The notes under the pieces were generated by a model. It did no database searches. It had not been told where the DNA came from and saw only the letters and a list, made by a program, of their open reading frames with translations. 64,000 nucleotides of DNA, from positions 11,244,764-11,308,763 of the forward strand of contig NC_135169.1 of NCBI RefSeq assembly GCF_041146795.1, written 5' to 3'. The DNA comes from Maylandia zebra (Eukaryota; Chordata; Actinopteri; Cichliformes; Cichlidae). The translations under genes were made by a program, and so were the position numbers. Below, in pieces: positions 11,160 to 22,788 of the stretch (position 1 is its first letter; every line of letters starts with the position of its first letter).

Positions 11160-12080
11160 GGTATACAGTCTTTGTCTTAGCTGAAAGAGATGGTACCACT
11201 AACGTATTTTAGTCTCTATATTTATGTTGAGGCTTTTGAGCTGGATCGTAACAAATGTACGTTTAGGTTCAATAGATCCACACTAAAGACTTTTTGTTTT
11301 ACAAATCACTGAATGCATGTTTCAAACACCTCAGTGTTAAACGTTTTGTTGTTTCAGTGTGTCAGGTGGCACTCGTTGTATACAAACTGATATCCTGTGA
11401 TTTATCTCTGCTTTAATCCTGTGATTCAGTGTTGTTGGATAAACCTTTTAATAAAATGTTCACGCCTGGTTTCATTGATATCACTTCCACCCAGAAATCT
11501 GGACTTCATCATTTTGCCCTCACATCATTATCTGAACAAAGCATTAAACAGCAGCAATGTTAAAATGAATAATGAAAGGAATTTATTGGGTTCTTTGAAG
11601 GTACAGAGTTGATGGACGCACCCCATTTAATACCTACAAAATACAACATTAAGCTTTGATCTTTATTTTTAGTTGTGTTATTCTTCTTTTTAACAACATT
11701 TTTAATCTCCTCCTCCTCCCCAAAAACCAATCACTAATGGTGTTGACCACACAGATGGGCACTTGTTGGCCTTCTGGTGGAACGTTCTGTTGCTTTAGAT
11801 CATTTTTATGCTGAAACAGCAGATAAAAAGTGTGTCGTATCAAAGCTGCAGACTGTTTCATGCATTTCCAACTCTTTATTAGAATCTTTAATGCAAAGCA
11901 CTTAAAACTATTACTGTTAAATACGGTACTGCTCATAATAAGGTGCCATTAAAATATGAATAAGCATAAAAAACAATGAACGTCATTCTTTATAATTTAT
12001 AAAATATCATTTTGCATATTTGTCTGAACAGCCTGAACAAAATAAAGGAACCATAAATTTATTTAAATTATTGACACAGA
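11160..12080. other. AT-rich non-coding interval
   Basis: No gene, RNA or named repeat was recognised; the frames present are short and lack splice context. Confidence 0.35.
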
Positions 12081-12089
12081 TATTTTTCT

Positions 12090-12290
12090 ATCTGCATGAT
12101 TTCTTTCCCTTTGATTGTCTTGTTAACGGTGACCTCGTCCTTCTCCAGTTCCTCATCCAAGTGCTTCCACGTTTCCCCCTCACTATAGACGCTCTGTCAG
12201 GTTTCCAGGAGTAGCTGCAGCTGGTTCTGCATGTCAGTTGTGGCCACACCAATGATGTGGACCTCGGATCTGTCCTCTGCGTTTGTCTGT
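12090..12290 (-). pseudogene. Possible exon relic of unknown gene
   Basis: One minus frame reads EDRSEVHIIGVATTDMQNQL, then QLLLET and a stop, then continues SEGETWKHLDEELEKDEVTV and KTIKGKEIMQIEKYLCQ before a stop. The composition looks protein-like and helical, but the internal stop and lack of a family match leave it uncertain. Confidence 0.25.
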
Positions 12291-12722
12291 CCACACAGCA
12301 TAAACACATATTTAGCCCTGCAAACTTTCATCCAAAAAGAAAAACTATGGTGATCATGTGGTTTCAGCAGGTCAACAGGACACAGACATACACATTATGT
12401 CTTGGTGAATACTCAATCATGATATAACCTGGCCCCTAGACAGGTCGTAACACCTGGATAAAACATTCTCATTAAAGTCACAGTAACACTATGATGTGGT
12501 CCATGATCCATGACCTCTAATGAGTCTGACAGGCTTACCAGGTTTTTCAGGAATGATCTGGAGGTCTGTATACGACTGAAATCAGTCACCCGAGCTTCAA
12601 CTTTTAAAGCCACAAACTCACCATCAGTTACATTATGGAGGTACTTCAATGTCACTTTTCACACAAACAGCAACTCCACCAGCACCTCTGTTTGCCATGT
12701 TTGTGTAGGACAGGTGTTGTTT

Positions 12723-12776
12723 CCAATGGAGACACACCTGTGGGACTGAAGAGCCCCACAGGTGTGTCTCCATTGG
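12723..12776. repeat. Perfect 22-bp inverted repeat (hairpin)
   Basis: Arms 12723-12744 and 12755-12776 are exact reverse complements around a 10-nt loop (core GGAGACACACCTGTGGG). It could form a strong stem in DNA or RNA. No microRNA precursor is claimed. Confidence 0.8.
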
Positions 12777-12779
12777 GCA

Positions 12780-13420
12780 CAAACTGCTGCTGGACACAGT
12801 TCATGGTGACTCTGGATGTCAGTACTGTGAGCTGCCAGTCCCTCTGTTACTGTGAACAATGGTGGAAGCTCCTGACTGTCTCACGTGCAGACACGCGTGT
12901 GCACACTAACAGCTTCTGTCACGCTCTCATCACGTGATTTAATGAGCGCGCTCAGACGACTCCTTCTAGAACATCGACACTTAAAGTGTTATTAATTTAA
13001 ATGTGTGTGTCCATATTTGTAACATTGTTAGTCATGTCATTTTTACCTTATTATGTGTACCTGTTGGCTCTTCTTTCTGGCTTTTCTAAAGTTTCTGCCC
13101 AGTTTTCACAGTTCAACAACAAGTAGTTCTGAGGGAACTTCAGCTTGTTCAGCTTTTTCAATATTTCTGCTAAATCTTTATTGTTCTGCTGATTTTTGCA
13201 GTCACACCCCATTTTCTCAGGAAATTGAAATTGTATTAGTTATAGTTATTATGATATTTCCATATATACTGTCACAACATGTGATTTATTTACTGCTTGT
13301 ATATCTTTCATATCCGTCACCTCCAAGTCTATATGATCTTGAGCCTTCCTGCAGGACAGTGGAGCTCGATAAAATCCTCAGGTTGACATTAACAGGATGC
13401 ATGTAAACAGCTGAGAGTTT
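12780..13420. other. Intergenic interval downstream of the beta gene
   Basis: No gene recognised. The region lies just 3' of the beta-1 gene's polyadenylation site. Confidence 0.35.
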
Positions 13421-13426
13421 GAGTCA

Positions 13427-13432
13427 TTTATT
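13427..13432 (-). terminator. Polyadenylation signal of MHC class II beta gene 1
   Basis: AATAAA on the minus strand, about 330 bp past the stop codon. The corresponding signal in the second beta gene is at a similar distance. Confidence 0.5.
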
Positions 13433-13667
13433 TTGGAACAATGACCTCCAGTACAAATGTTTGATCTATGGTAATCAGATGAGCAGAAACACCCAAATCA
13501 TTCAGAGACATGGATTACAGGGATTACATCACATGGATTAAACAGCAGAGGTAAAGCATCAAACAGCAGAGTCTACATTAGACCTGATCCAGGACCAGCC
13601 CAGTGAAACCACAACAACCACCAACAACACTGAGATGGTCCTGGATCAGGTTCAGAGTCCAGACAGA

Positions 13668-13668
13668 G

Positions 13669-13701
<33 letters not shown>
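13668..13701. repeat. (ATC)n microsatellite in beta gene 1 3'UTR
   Basis: About eleven ATC triplets. The paralogous 3'UTR has only about four at 55100-55112, so the array has expanded or contracted between paralogues. Confidence 0.9.
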
Positions 13702-13702
<1 letters not shown>

Positions 13703-13758
13703 GTCTGAACACAGGAAGCAGCTGCTTTTACAATATCAGACAGAACCAGGACCCAGGC

Positions 13759-16700
13759 TCAGTTAGTGGGAACCAGGATACGACCTGAAAGAAGAAGAGA
13801 CGAGGACACAGTCACCAACACTCTGAAAACAAACCATGGACACTGGTTTTAAACTGGTCAGTAACAGTGATTCAGTTTCATGTTTCAGGGCTTGGACCAG
13901 GTCTGAGAGTTCTCTAAAAAAATGCTTTAAAAAATGGGTTTGAATGCAGCCTGACACTAATGTGGTCTGAAAATAAACTGTACTGGTCTACAACTTTGTG
14001 AAACTGGTTTAAAAACAGCCTGAATATGAATTTTAAACATCAGTATATAAAATAAAACACTGATGTAAACCAGATCCAAACCAGTTTTAGACTCATGTAA
14101 TGTGGTTTGAGATTTAGACTGGTCTAAACTGGTTTCATTCTGGTCTAAACTGGTTTCAGGTATGAACTGGTCTGTGAGTGGGAGTTCTGACCTCGGGCCT
14201 TCCTCTTGTAGTAGATGAAACCAGCCAGAGATAAGATCAGACCCAGGATCAGTCCTGAGGCTCCGATGGCGAGCTTGTTCCTCTCTGACTCAGGCATGGA
14301 CGAGGAGGGATCTGAGTCACACAGGTGAGAGTCAGACAGGTAGGTGTGTACAGGTGTGTACAGGTGTGTACAGGTGTGTAGATACAGACAGGTATTTACC
14401 CCAGTCAGTGATCAGAGGTTTCTCCAGGCTGGCGTGCTCCACCTTACAGGAGATCTTCTCCCCAGACCTTCAACACAAACATCAGTGACTCTCAGATCTT
14501 AAACTTTTAAACTTTAGTCCAGACTTCATATCAAAAGTCTGTTTCCATGGAAAATGATGCTCACCTGGGTGTGTACTCCAGGTGTGAGTGGGTCTGGTAG
14601 TACCAATCACCATCTGCCATCTCCTCAGTGGAAGTGACATCAGCGCTGACTTCCTGTCCATCTCTCAGCCAGCTCACTTTGATGTTTTTGGGGTAGAAGT
14701 CATAGACACTGCAGACCAACATGGCTTGATGGATACCAGAAGGAGGCGTACTGGAGTGAAGTCTGACGTAGGGCGTAGCTGAAAGACATTATGAGTTTCT
14801 GTCGTTGGTAATATGATATTCTCAGGGATGATTGTATACATGCATCAGATGATGAATCAGCTGTGAGGAGAAACATCATCAGGCTGTAAACATCATTTAT
14901 TTTAAAGTAACACATGCAGAGCTGTATGTGCTGGAAATCTACCAGACTTGAACCTGGATCAGTTTTTATTAACATCCAGTGAAGTGCTGACTCAGAGTGA
15001 CATCAGTGTGAACCATCAGTGAACTGATCCTCCTGCAGATGAGCTGCTGTGCTGGTTTAAAACTAAAGTCTGACATATAGAGAGTAGCTGATAAAGTACT
15101 GATTGCAAACTAAAGGACTGAATCCACAGCTGGTCCCAGTTTGAATTTCTGCTCATCCAGCTGTTTAACTGATGAGCAGAAATTAATAATGATTTATTTT
15201 TGTTTGATACACTTGTTTCTTTTCACAGTGTGTTTGTGTTGTTTGTTTTTTACAGCTAAAGACTCACAGCAGCTGATTAATGAATGTGTTACATTGGTTG
15301 CTGTTTCATTACGTTTGGGTGTAGGTATAGACAACTGTAGGCTGAACAACAATGGTGGAGGAGATGGTGATAGTGGTGGTGAGCGAGGACCTGATGGAGG
15401 GTCACTCTAATCAGACTGTACCATCCAGAGCCTGCAGGGGGCGCTGTGTCTGTCTATTTGGTCATATTTGTTATTATATCTGTTATTAACCTCTGTCTCT
15501 CTTCCACAGCATGTCTTTATCCTGTCTTCCTTCTCTCACCCCAACCAATCACAGCAGATGGCCCCGCCCCTCCCTGAGCCTGGTTCTGTCGGAGGTTTCT
15601 TCCTGTTAAAAGGGAGTTTTTCCTTCCCACTGTTGCCAAAGTGCTTGCTCATAGGGGGTCATATGATTGTTGGGTTTTTCTCTGTATCTATGAAGCGCCT
15701 TGAGGCGACTTTTGTTGTGATTTGGCGCTATATAAATAAAATTGAATTGAATTTGTAACCAGTCACACACAGATGGGTGAGACAAGAGCTGCTGGCTGAT
15801 GGAGGAAATCTCTCACACATCCTTCCTTCTCTGAGGTCACACCATCTCACTCCAGAGAGGAAGTCACTCCTGTAAAGAGCCTGCTCATCCACACATGGGT
15901 CAACACTCAAGGTGCACTCAGGTGCACTGTAGATCTAGCCATCTATAACCCAAAAGTGATGGATACGACATGTGGAATCCCTTTTCACTATCAGACAGCT
16001 TCCCCTCCACAGGAGGTCTGAGCTGGTTCTCCTCATGTTCCTCTGAGCTGCTGGGAGCTGACTGTAGTTCATGACATGAAGAAACACTCGTTTGATTATC
16101 AGACGGTTCAACCAGCGGAAAACTGTGTTCTGTCCCATTGGAACACATGAATTATTAAGCTCATGTTACACAGCTCACAGGTTGTGTGTGTTATGATGAT
16201 AACTTAATAATTGTTTCAGTATATTTAATGGCTCCACTGTTACACTGACTCATTGATCTGAGCTGTAAATGTGTGCAGGTGTGAAGCTGTTAAAGAAACC
16301 AACAAACAACAAAGAAACAAACTGCAGACACACATTAGTGTGAAAATCCAACTTTAAACAAACATCAGTGTTTATAAGATTTATCTGCTTTAAAATAAGT
16401 AAAGAAGTAAAACGTGTTCAATAACCTGTCAGGCTGCTTCATGCTGTTAGAAATATTTATGTGGAAATATTAATAAATTAAGCAACATTTCACCTCGAAC
16501 AGGTTAAATAAATACTTTAATATCATCAGTGTGTTATGATGAACAGCTGCAGTTTGCCTGTTTCACCAGCAGGGAGCGCCACAGACTGAGGTTAGAGTGT
16601 TCAGAGTCAGTGATTTATTACAGTCATTGATCATCAGAGTCTGACCTGCAGCTGTGAGTCCATCATGAATGATTCAGAGTGAGGTCAACACCTGATGATG

Positions 16701-17252
16701 TCACACAGACCAGCACACTCACCTGATTTAGACAGAACGGCGCTGTAGTCAAGACCAATGTTGTTATGGCAGTACGTCTCCTTCTGAGCTCTCTCTGAAG
16801 CCAGCTGTCCTGGAATACTGTTAAAGTACTTTGCCTGCTTCACTCCAAAGTCAGTGTATCCAACATACTCTCCCACATTGCTGTCAAACCTGACGACCTC
16901 CATCATGTTGTAATAGTAAGAGTCGATGAACTGGATGTCCTTCAGCTCAGTGGAGTTAAACACACAGCGAGCCATTCTGTAATTCATGAATCCATCTGAG
17001 AACAAACAGAACATCAGGACTGATCACTGTATTGATCACAACCAGTGAGAGAGTGTATGTGTGTGCCGATGAGTGGATTTGTGTGTATTGATCACTATAC
17101 TGATTAGTGATGAGTGTATTGACCAGTGATCAGTACAGTGATTGGTGATCAGTGTATCTCTGCAGTATATTAAGGAGTGTATTGATGAGTATATCGATCA
17201 TACCTGCTGTGCTGAGGCTGATGAAGAGGAGGCAGAGGAAGGATGAAGCCAT
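13759..17252 (-). CDS. MHC class II beta chain, gene 1
   Basis: Six exons on the minus strand: 17252-17204, 16995-16723, 14778-14565, 14467-14400, 14311-14192 and 13784-13759. All junctions are GT/AG and the total is 750 nt (249 aa). Exon 1 is a signal peptide (MASSFLCLLFISLSTAG). Exon 2 is the peptide-binding beta-1 domain, with Cys in MARCVF and ETYCHNN and an NST glycosylation site. Exons 3 and 4 together (282 nt) are the Ig-like beta-2 domain (LVCSVYDFYP to KISCKVEHASLE), split by a 97-bp intron. Exon 5 has the connecting peptide and membrane helix (GASGLILGLILSLAGF), and exon 6 ends GRILVPTN. It would pair with the alpha chain to present peptides. Intron 2 carries an L2-type LINE tail. 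No disabling change was seen. The teleost lineage (DA/DB) was not resolved. Confidence 0.93.
14340..14382. repeat. 10-bp tandem repeat in intron 4 of beta gene 1
   Basis: Four units of CAGGTGTGTA immediately downstream of exon 5's acceptor region. The second beta gene has only one or two units (55787-55810). Confidence 0.8.
15476..15754 (+). mobile_element. L2-like LINE 3' end in intron 2 of beta gene 1
   Basis: Contains GAGGTTTCTTCCTGTTAAAA, GTCATATGATTGTTGGG, TTTGGCGCTATATAAATAAA and a terminal TTGAATTGAATT repeat. The same end occurs at 31.2, 52.5 and 56.0 kb. It is 5'-truncated with no coding part. Confidence 0.8.
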
Positions 17253-17331
17253 GTTCCTGAGTTCTCCTGACAAACTGACTCAGTCTGACTGAGAGCTGCT
17301 CTAAAAACAGAGAAGAGGTCACATGACCACA

Positions 17332-17349
17332 GCATCATCTGTTACCAGG
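17332..17349 (-). promoter_or_regulatory. X-box-like element upstream of beta gene 1
   Basis: The minus strand reads CCTGGTAACAGATGATGC, close to the MHC class II X box (CCTAGCAACAGATG type) bound by RFX. It is about 80 bp upstream of the start codon and is conserved at 59864-59881. No clear CCAAT/GATTGG Y box lies between it and the start. Confidence 0.6.
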
Positions 17350-17531
17350 AAGAACTCTGTGACACCAGCTCACAGCTCACACTCTTCATCACCGTGTGTG
17401 TTTGTCTGTTAAAGTCCATTAAAGCTTTAAAAACAGAGAGCACTCAGAATCTTCTGTTCTCATTTATCTCCCACAGTCAGAGCATCATTCATCTTTAATA
17501 TTTATCTGTACCAAACAGTTTGAATTGGCCA

Positions 17532-17730
17532 TTGGTGTTGGCCAGAGGGGCCGATGGCGCGATATGGCAGCCTGGCTTCTGTCAGTCTGCCCCAGGACAG
17601 CTGTGGCTACAACCGTAGCTGCCTCCACCAGTGTGTGAATGTGAGAGTGAATGAATAGTGGTATTGTAAAGGGTCTTTGGGTGCCTTGAAAAGCGCTATA
17701 TCAATCCAATCCATTATTATTATTATTATT
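17532..17730 (+). mobile_element. AFC-like SINE, 5'-truncated (copy 2)
   Basis: Starts in the body at GGTGTTGGCCAGAGGGGCC, lacks the tRNA-like head, and ends AAAAGCGCTATATCAATCC followed by an ATT repeat. It lies upstream of beta gene 1 and is nearly the same as the copy at 62.8 kb. Confidence 0.75.
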
Positions 17731-18282
17731 GACATCAGCACTGCTGTAATAATAACCACAACCTGTAATATTAAAAACTGTCATCTTCTCTCTTCTTCCT
17801 CCTGTTTAATAATGAATAAAACAATCCAGCATCTTTGTAGCACTTTTGATGACTGCATCGCACTGTTATATTAACACTTCCTGTTTGTCTTTAAAAGTAA
17901 AAGGATAGAAACACTTTTATTGTGAAAGATTTCCATGCAGCTGGCTGATGCTCCTCTGTGTGACAGCACAGGCCTCATGGATGTGATGGAAGTGTCTCAA
18001 AGATGAAAACAGGTTTTTTTTAATTAATGTGAAGTGTGATGTCATCATGTAGAGATATATTTTTACATTTCAGTGTTCGGAGCAGCTGAATCCCGTTTTC
18101 CTGTGATTAAATTAAATAATAATTAGAATTTGCCATTTAAATACTAAAGCAGACAAATTCAAACATAAAATCGTTAACAGTCAGACTGCAGCAGATGGAC
18201 ATCAGCTCATATAAAATGATTATTGTGCTGTGTTACTGTAGCATCTTTGCCTTACAAAAGTGACTCCTTCAGGTCGCTATTG

Positions 18283-18320
18283 GTGGGATTTATTGGTATA
18301 TAAAGAAAACTGAATTGAAT
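18283..18320 (+). repeat. Short LINE-tail relic
   Basis: TATTGGTATATAAAGAAAAC followed by TGAATTGAAT resembles the end of the L2-like family tail. It is too short to type further. Confidence 0.3.
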
Positions 18321-18969
18321 CATGATGAGATTTTAACAGCATTCAGGATCAATTTAAACGTTATATATTAAAATATGTTACAACAGAAGTGTTAAACATG
18401 TTTGATTCATTTCTATAAACTGTTAATTGATTTTTCTCTCACCTGTTTGGATCAGCATACACATAATCAGAAATGTAGTTTTATATCTTTGTGTGGCATT
18501 AAGATAAATTCAGATATCTTTCATTTTAAACACACACACAGATTCCTTCATTAAACTGTATGTTTGACCAATGACGTCACGTGACAACAAACAGGAAACA
18601 GAACCTAAATAATAACACCAGTGAGACACACCTGACTCAGCTCTGCACTGACTCAAACCACAGAGAGTGAGCATTTGTAACAACACACAAAGAACAGACT
18701 CACAGATTTGTGTTTATTACCCACGTTTTTATTGATACATAACGATCTGAAACACAGTTTGATAAACATTGAGTCATTATAGAAGTTTATGAACACACTG
18801 AGATCACCCGAGCTCAGATGAAACTGATTTCAGCAACAATGATTTGACTTTTATCTTCTTTGTTTTTGTGGCAGGAACAGAGTCCAGGTAACATCTGCTG
18901 GATCGAACATGTGGAGCTGTGGGTGGAGAGCGGCTGAAAGTAGCTTTGCTTTGAATTCCAGAGTTAAAC

Positions 18970-18975
18970 TTTATT
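18970..18975 (-). terminator. Polyadenylation signal of MHC class II alpha gene
   Basis: AATAAA on the minus strand, about 180 bp beyond the alpha-chain stop codon. Confidence 0.45.
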
Positions 18976-19153
18976 GACACACATGATGACAGACAGAACA
19001 GCTCATACAGGTGATTAACTTCAGGCAGGTAAACAGGAAGCAGACAGGAATCTGATGTTCATTACAGGTGAACTCTGCACACTTACATACAGGACAGTCA
19101 CACTGATTATGACCTCATCATATAACACTGATGACATCATCACTGTGAGCCAA

Positions 19154-20589
19154 TCAGCTGCACTCGTTTCCTTTGACGAGGAAGAAGGTTCCAGCAGCCA
19201 CACCGACCAGACCGAGAGTCAGACCCACTCCACAGAACACAGAGGGTCCAACACCTGGATCAGAGTGAGCGGACGCCTCCACCTCTGGAGACACAAACAC
19301 AGAGAACATGAACCTCCACATCTGGACACAAACAGGAAACACAGGATGATGTGCCAACATCTGTCTCAAACTGTCAGCTCAGATCAGAGCCAGCTGTTGA
19401 GCTGTTGTAATAAACACTGGGCTCAGTCTTCACCTCTGGAGACAGAAACACACAGAGACATTTAAATAAAGTTTTCTCACCATAGATCTTGGTCAGCGGT
19501 TCAGTCAGGGACAGATGTTCCACTGCACATCTGTAGATGTCTCCCAGCTGTGGGGTGAAGTCCAATCTGGACGTCTGTCTGAAGGAACCGTCTTTGTTGG
19601 GATAGGGAGTGTTGATGCTGGATCCTGTGACCTTCTGCTCGTTCTTGGTCCAGGAGACGTTGACAGGAGCAGGATAGAAACCAGTCACGTGACAGATCAG
19701 AGTGTTATTCTCTCCAAACTCCACCTCATCTCTGGTGTAGATCATCACTGAGGGAGCAACTGTGCACAAACACATCAGGTGATCATGATGATAATAAACA
19801 TCAATAAAACGTTCAGGTGTTCAGTCAGATGATGTCATCACTGTCTGTGTGAGAGAAGCTAGAGTGAGGTCAGAATCATGAAGTTAAACTACAGACAGAC
19901 TCAGTTCAGCTTCAGAGGAACTAAGAGGAGGAAAAATAAAATAAACTGTGATCTGCAGTAAATGCAGAATACTGCATTCAGAAATACTGAAACATGAACA
20001 CAAATATAAACACGTCAGTGTTTCTGTACACATGATCAGTCTGAATGTGCTTAAGGTGGAATTATTTCTTATATTTAATCAGGCTGAAGCTGGCTGTGTT
20101 TGATTGGACAGAATACATCGATGCTGATGATGTCATCAGTGTGTTACTCTACAGAGCGTGCAGGTAAACACAGGTGAGGTGAGACAGGTGTTACATGTTG
20201 TATTTACTGTGTTTGGGAGGGAAGTCCTTCATCCCCACACGAACAATCTTCAGGTTCTGTTGGCAGGACTGTAGATTAGCCACAGCTTGTTCATAAGCTC
20301 CTGGGTAAGTCCCATGATCCATAAAAGGAGGCTGAGGGTAGATCATCTCCTTTTTGTTGAAGTCTGCGTAGGCTTTCTCTTCACCATCCAGTCCATACAT
20401 GTACTCTCCATCAGAGTCTGAACAGCCATTGATACTAATGTCCTCATGAAGAACTGAAACACATCAAACACTGATCAGTGACCTGATCAATAACCTGATC
20501 AATAAGCTGCTGTTTACAGAGACAAACTCACCGTCAGCAGAGACACAGAGGACACAGGAGAGGAAGAGGAGCAGCTCCTTCATCTTCAT
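19154..20589 (-). CDS. MHC class II alpha chain
   Basis: Four exons on the minus strand: 20589-20532, 20453-20208, 19759-19481 and 19284-19154. All junctions are GT/AG and the total is 714 nt (237 aa). Exon 1 is a signal peptide (MKMKELLLFLSCVLCVSAD; a second in-frame ATG two codons later could also serve). Exon 2 is alpha-1, with Cys in INGCSDSDG and LQSCQQN, a pair typical of many teleost alpha chains. Exon 3 is the Ig-like alpha-2 domain (NTLICHVTGFYPAPVNVSW to DIYRCAVEH) with an NVS glycosylation site. Exon 4 has the connecting peptide and a glycine-rich membrane helix (GVGLTLGLVGVAAGTFFLV), then KGNECS. It lies 1.9 kb upstream of beta gene 1 in the same orientation, a typical teleost alpha/beta pair. 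It appears intact. Confidence 0.93.
19374..19435 (-). other. Possible alternative terminal exon of the alpha gene
   Basis: Within intron 3 a second acceptor (tctccag) precedes AGGTGAAG, almost the same as the start of the real exon 4 (tctccag|AGGTGGAGG). Read in the correct phase it gives EVKTEPSVYYNSSTAGSDLS and a stop. Using it would replace the membrane anchor with a short hydrophilic tail containing an NSS site, giving a soluble 214-aa form. It may equally be a dead duplicate of the exon 4 start. Confidence 0.4.
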
Positions 20590-20705
20590 CAGCAGCTCTC
20601 TGACAGTTAAACTCTGAGTGTGTGTGAGTGTGTGTGGACCTCACAGAGTGTGTGTGAGAGTCTGTGAGTGAACTGAAAGTGCAGCTGAGCTCTAACACAC
20701 AGCAG

Positions 20706-20745
20706 CCAATCACAGAGCTCACAGTTCATGATGTCATCAGTGTCC
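20706..20745 (-). promoter_or_regulatory. S-X-Y-like promoter module of the alpha gene
   Basis: On the minus strand the order is GGACA (S-like), TGATGACATCA (X2/CRE-like) and GTGATTGGCTG (Y box, inverted CCAAT), 117-156 bp upstream of the start codon. The order matches the class II promoter bound by RFX, CREB and NF-Y and activated by CIITA. The X1 half is weak. Confidence 0.6.
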
Positions 20746-21309
20746 AGGCAGACAGCAGCTGGAGGTGAACATGATCTGACACACACAGCACGATCAATAA
20801 TCAATATTTATAGACTCTTCAAAATAAAGTTCAGCCAGATCAGCTTCCACACTGAGGATTTTCAAAATAAAACCAACTTTATTTTAATAAAATGATTCAG
20901 TTTGTTTACAAACACTGTGAAATATGACTTTATGTGTTATTTAAATAGTTTCCAGTTGAAATCACCTGAGTTCATGTGTGTTACTGTGACAGTGAGAGTC
21001 ACAGCTGTGTTTGTCAGCAGGAAACTTTTACAGACACAAAAACTTTACGCCCCCATCATATGTTGTAGATGCATCCAGCAGGTCCATCAGAGTCTTTACT
21101 GGGCCGATTCTGGCCCCGGGCCTTATGTTTGACACCTCTACAATAACCTGATCAGCTTTCAGAGAGTGATTATTGATCATAACCTGCTGTCAGAGGAGCA
21201 GCTGAGTTAGAGCTGAGGAGGAGTTTAAAGTGTTTCCTGTTTCCTCTGCTGATAATCAGCTCTTTGCTGTCACACAGCTCACCTGTGCAGGTGAGTCAGT
21301 CCATCTCAG

Positions 21310-21385
21310 ATCATTGGCTGTGTCCCAATTTAGCGTCCGCACGCTTCGAGTACGCATTTTGGGACGAAGGCTGTCCCAATCTGAA
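21310..21385. repeat. Relic of the GCTGTGTCCC transposon family
   Basis: GGCTGTGTCCCAATTTAGCG and CGAGTACGCATTTTGGGACG resemble the ends of the element at 22352-24006. Only one end region remains. Confidence 0.5.
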
Positions 21386-21389
21386 GTGT

Positions 21390-22250
21390 TCTCCAGCAGC
21401 AGCTGACAGATGGAGAGAATAGACAGACTGTTCCCTGTTTGTGAAGGACTGCTAGGAAAGTTTAACATAACTGTCTGTGCTGAATCAGTCTTATTAAGTA
21501 ATGTTCAAATAATGTTATCATCCCAGTGTTTCAGTGTGGGAGAAAGTACTCAGAGTACTCAGGGCCTTCAAGTTACACACTATGAAAGGCAGCAACAAGT
21601 GTAATATTCAGAAACCTAAAGTCTGTATCAGCAGCAGAATGGAGCTAAAATAAATGTTGGTTTCAGTTCTATGAAGCTTTGAGTATTTTGGATCAGTAGC
21701 TGCTGTGTTTGTTGCATCATATTGCTGTAACTGTTTATATGCTTTATATATTCTGAGCTAAGTTGATCTATAGTGTTACATCATATTCTATAAGGATGTT
21801 ATGTGTTTGTAGACTTTCTGCCCAGTTTGACCCATTTAGCAGACGTCAGCCTGTTTAAGGCTCTGATGTCTATTCTGTGTGACTTACAGCAGTTATGACA
21901 TGGTCTGATTTTCTCACCCAATAAAGGAATATTTCATATATCAGTCGACTCTTCATTCTATCAGACACAGTTATCACAGCTCCTACATTTGCTTTTTACA
22001 CATATATGTAAGCACTGAGCCAAATTTAGTAATGTCAGCATATTAAACGAACAATGTTTGTCTCTTATACATAACACATCTGTATACACACTGTCACAGA
22101 TACTTGTCTTTGAGTGAAGATTTAAGGTGACAGGAAATATAAATAACTGCAACTTGAATCTTTACTGAAGCTCAGAGGCACAGAGTTCACTCACTGCTGT
22201 AATATATCCTAATACTCTGACAATAACTATAATATTGGCCATATTATATT
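21390..22250. other. AT-rich non-coding interval
   Basis: No gene or recognisable repeat seen. Confidence 0.35.
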
Positions 22251-22788
22251 TACATTATGGATTAAAGGGCTTTGGAGTTGACGTCACGCCGCAGTGCATT
22301 GTGGGATCCCGGCGACACGTTAGAAGGCCACGAATCAAAACAAACACACTGGCTGTGTCCCAATTCAGGGTCTGCATGCTTGAAGTACGCGCACTACGCG
22401 TACTACGTACGGTGCGTACTATAAGTACGAGAAGTGCGGAAGTGAGAGGCTTGTGAAATGGGACGGTATACGCTTCGTCGCGCTGTTCAGGTTGCCTAGC
22501 AACCATGATACTAACCGCGAGACACGTTACAGCTTTGTGTGACAGAAATGAAGGAGAAAAATGTTTTGTTGGTCATTCATTTTTGTCATGACATCACTTT
22601 GATTAGTTGAGTATCTGAGGCTGAGACCACAGGACTGTAAACATGATTGTTGGGCTTCATGTCTGTGCTGAACAGTCATTTAAGATTAGCTAGTAAATAA
22701 CAATTAATGTTGTTCATGAGACTAAAGTCATCTCACTGTGGTGATGTAAATATTCAGTACTTTTGACAGTTCACTCTTCGGCCGCTCC

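Noticed and set aside
13668-13701. CRISPR-like repeat array
   Set aside because: It is a simple ATC microsatellite in a vertebrate 3'UTR; no spacer structure and no cas genes.
14588-14782. 64-aa + strand frame
   Set aside because: Antisense shadow of the beta-2 exon.
19055-19465. 136-aa + strand frame over the alpha gene
   Set aside because: It is antisense to real class II exons and has no family signature.
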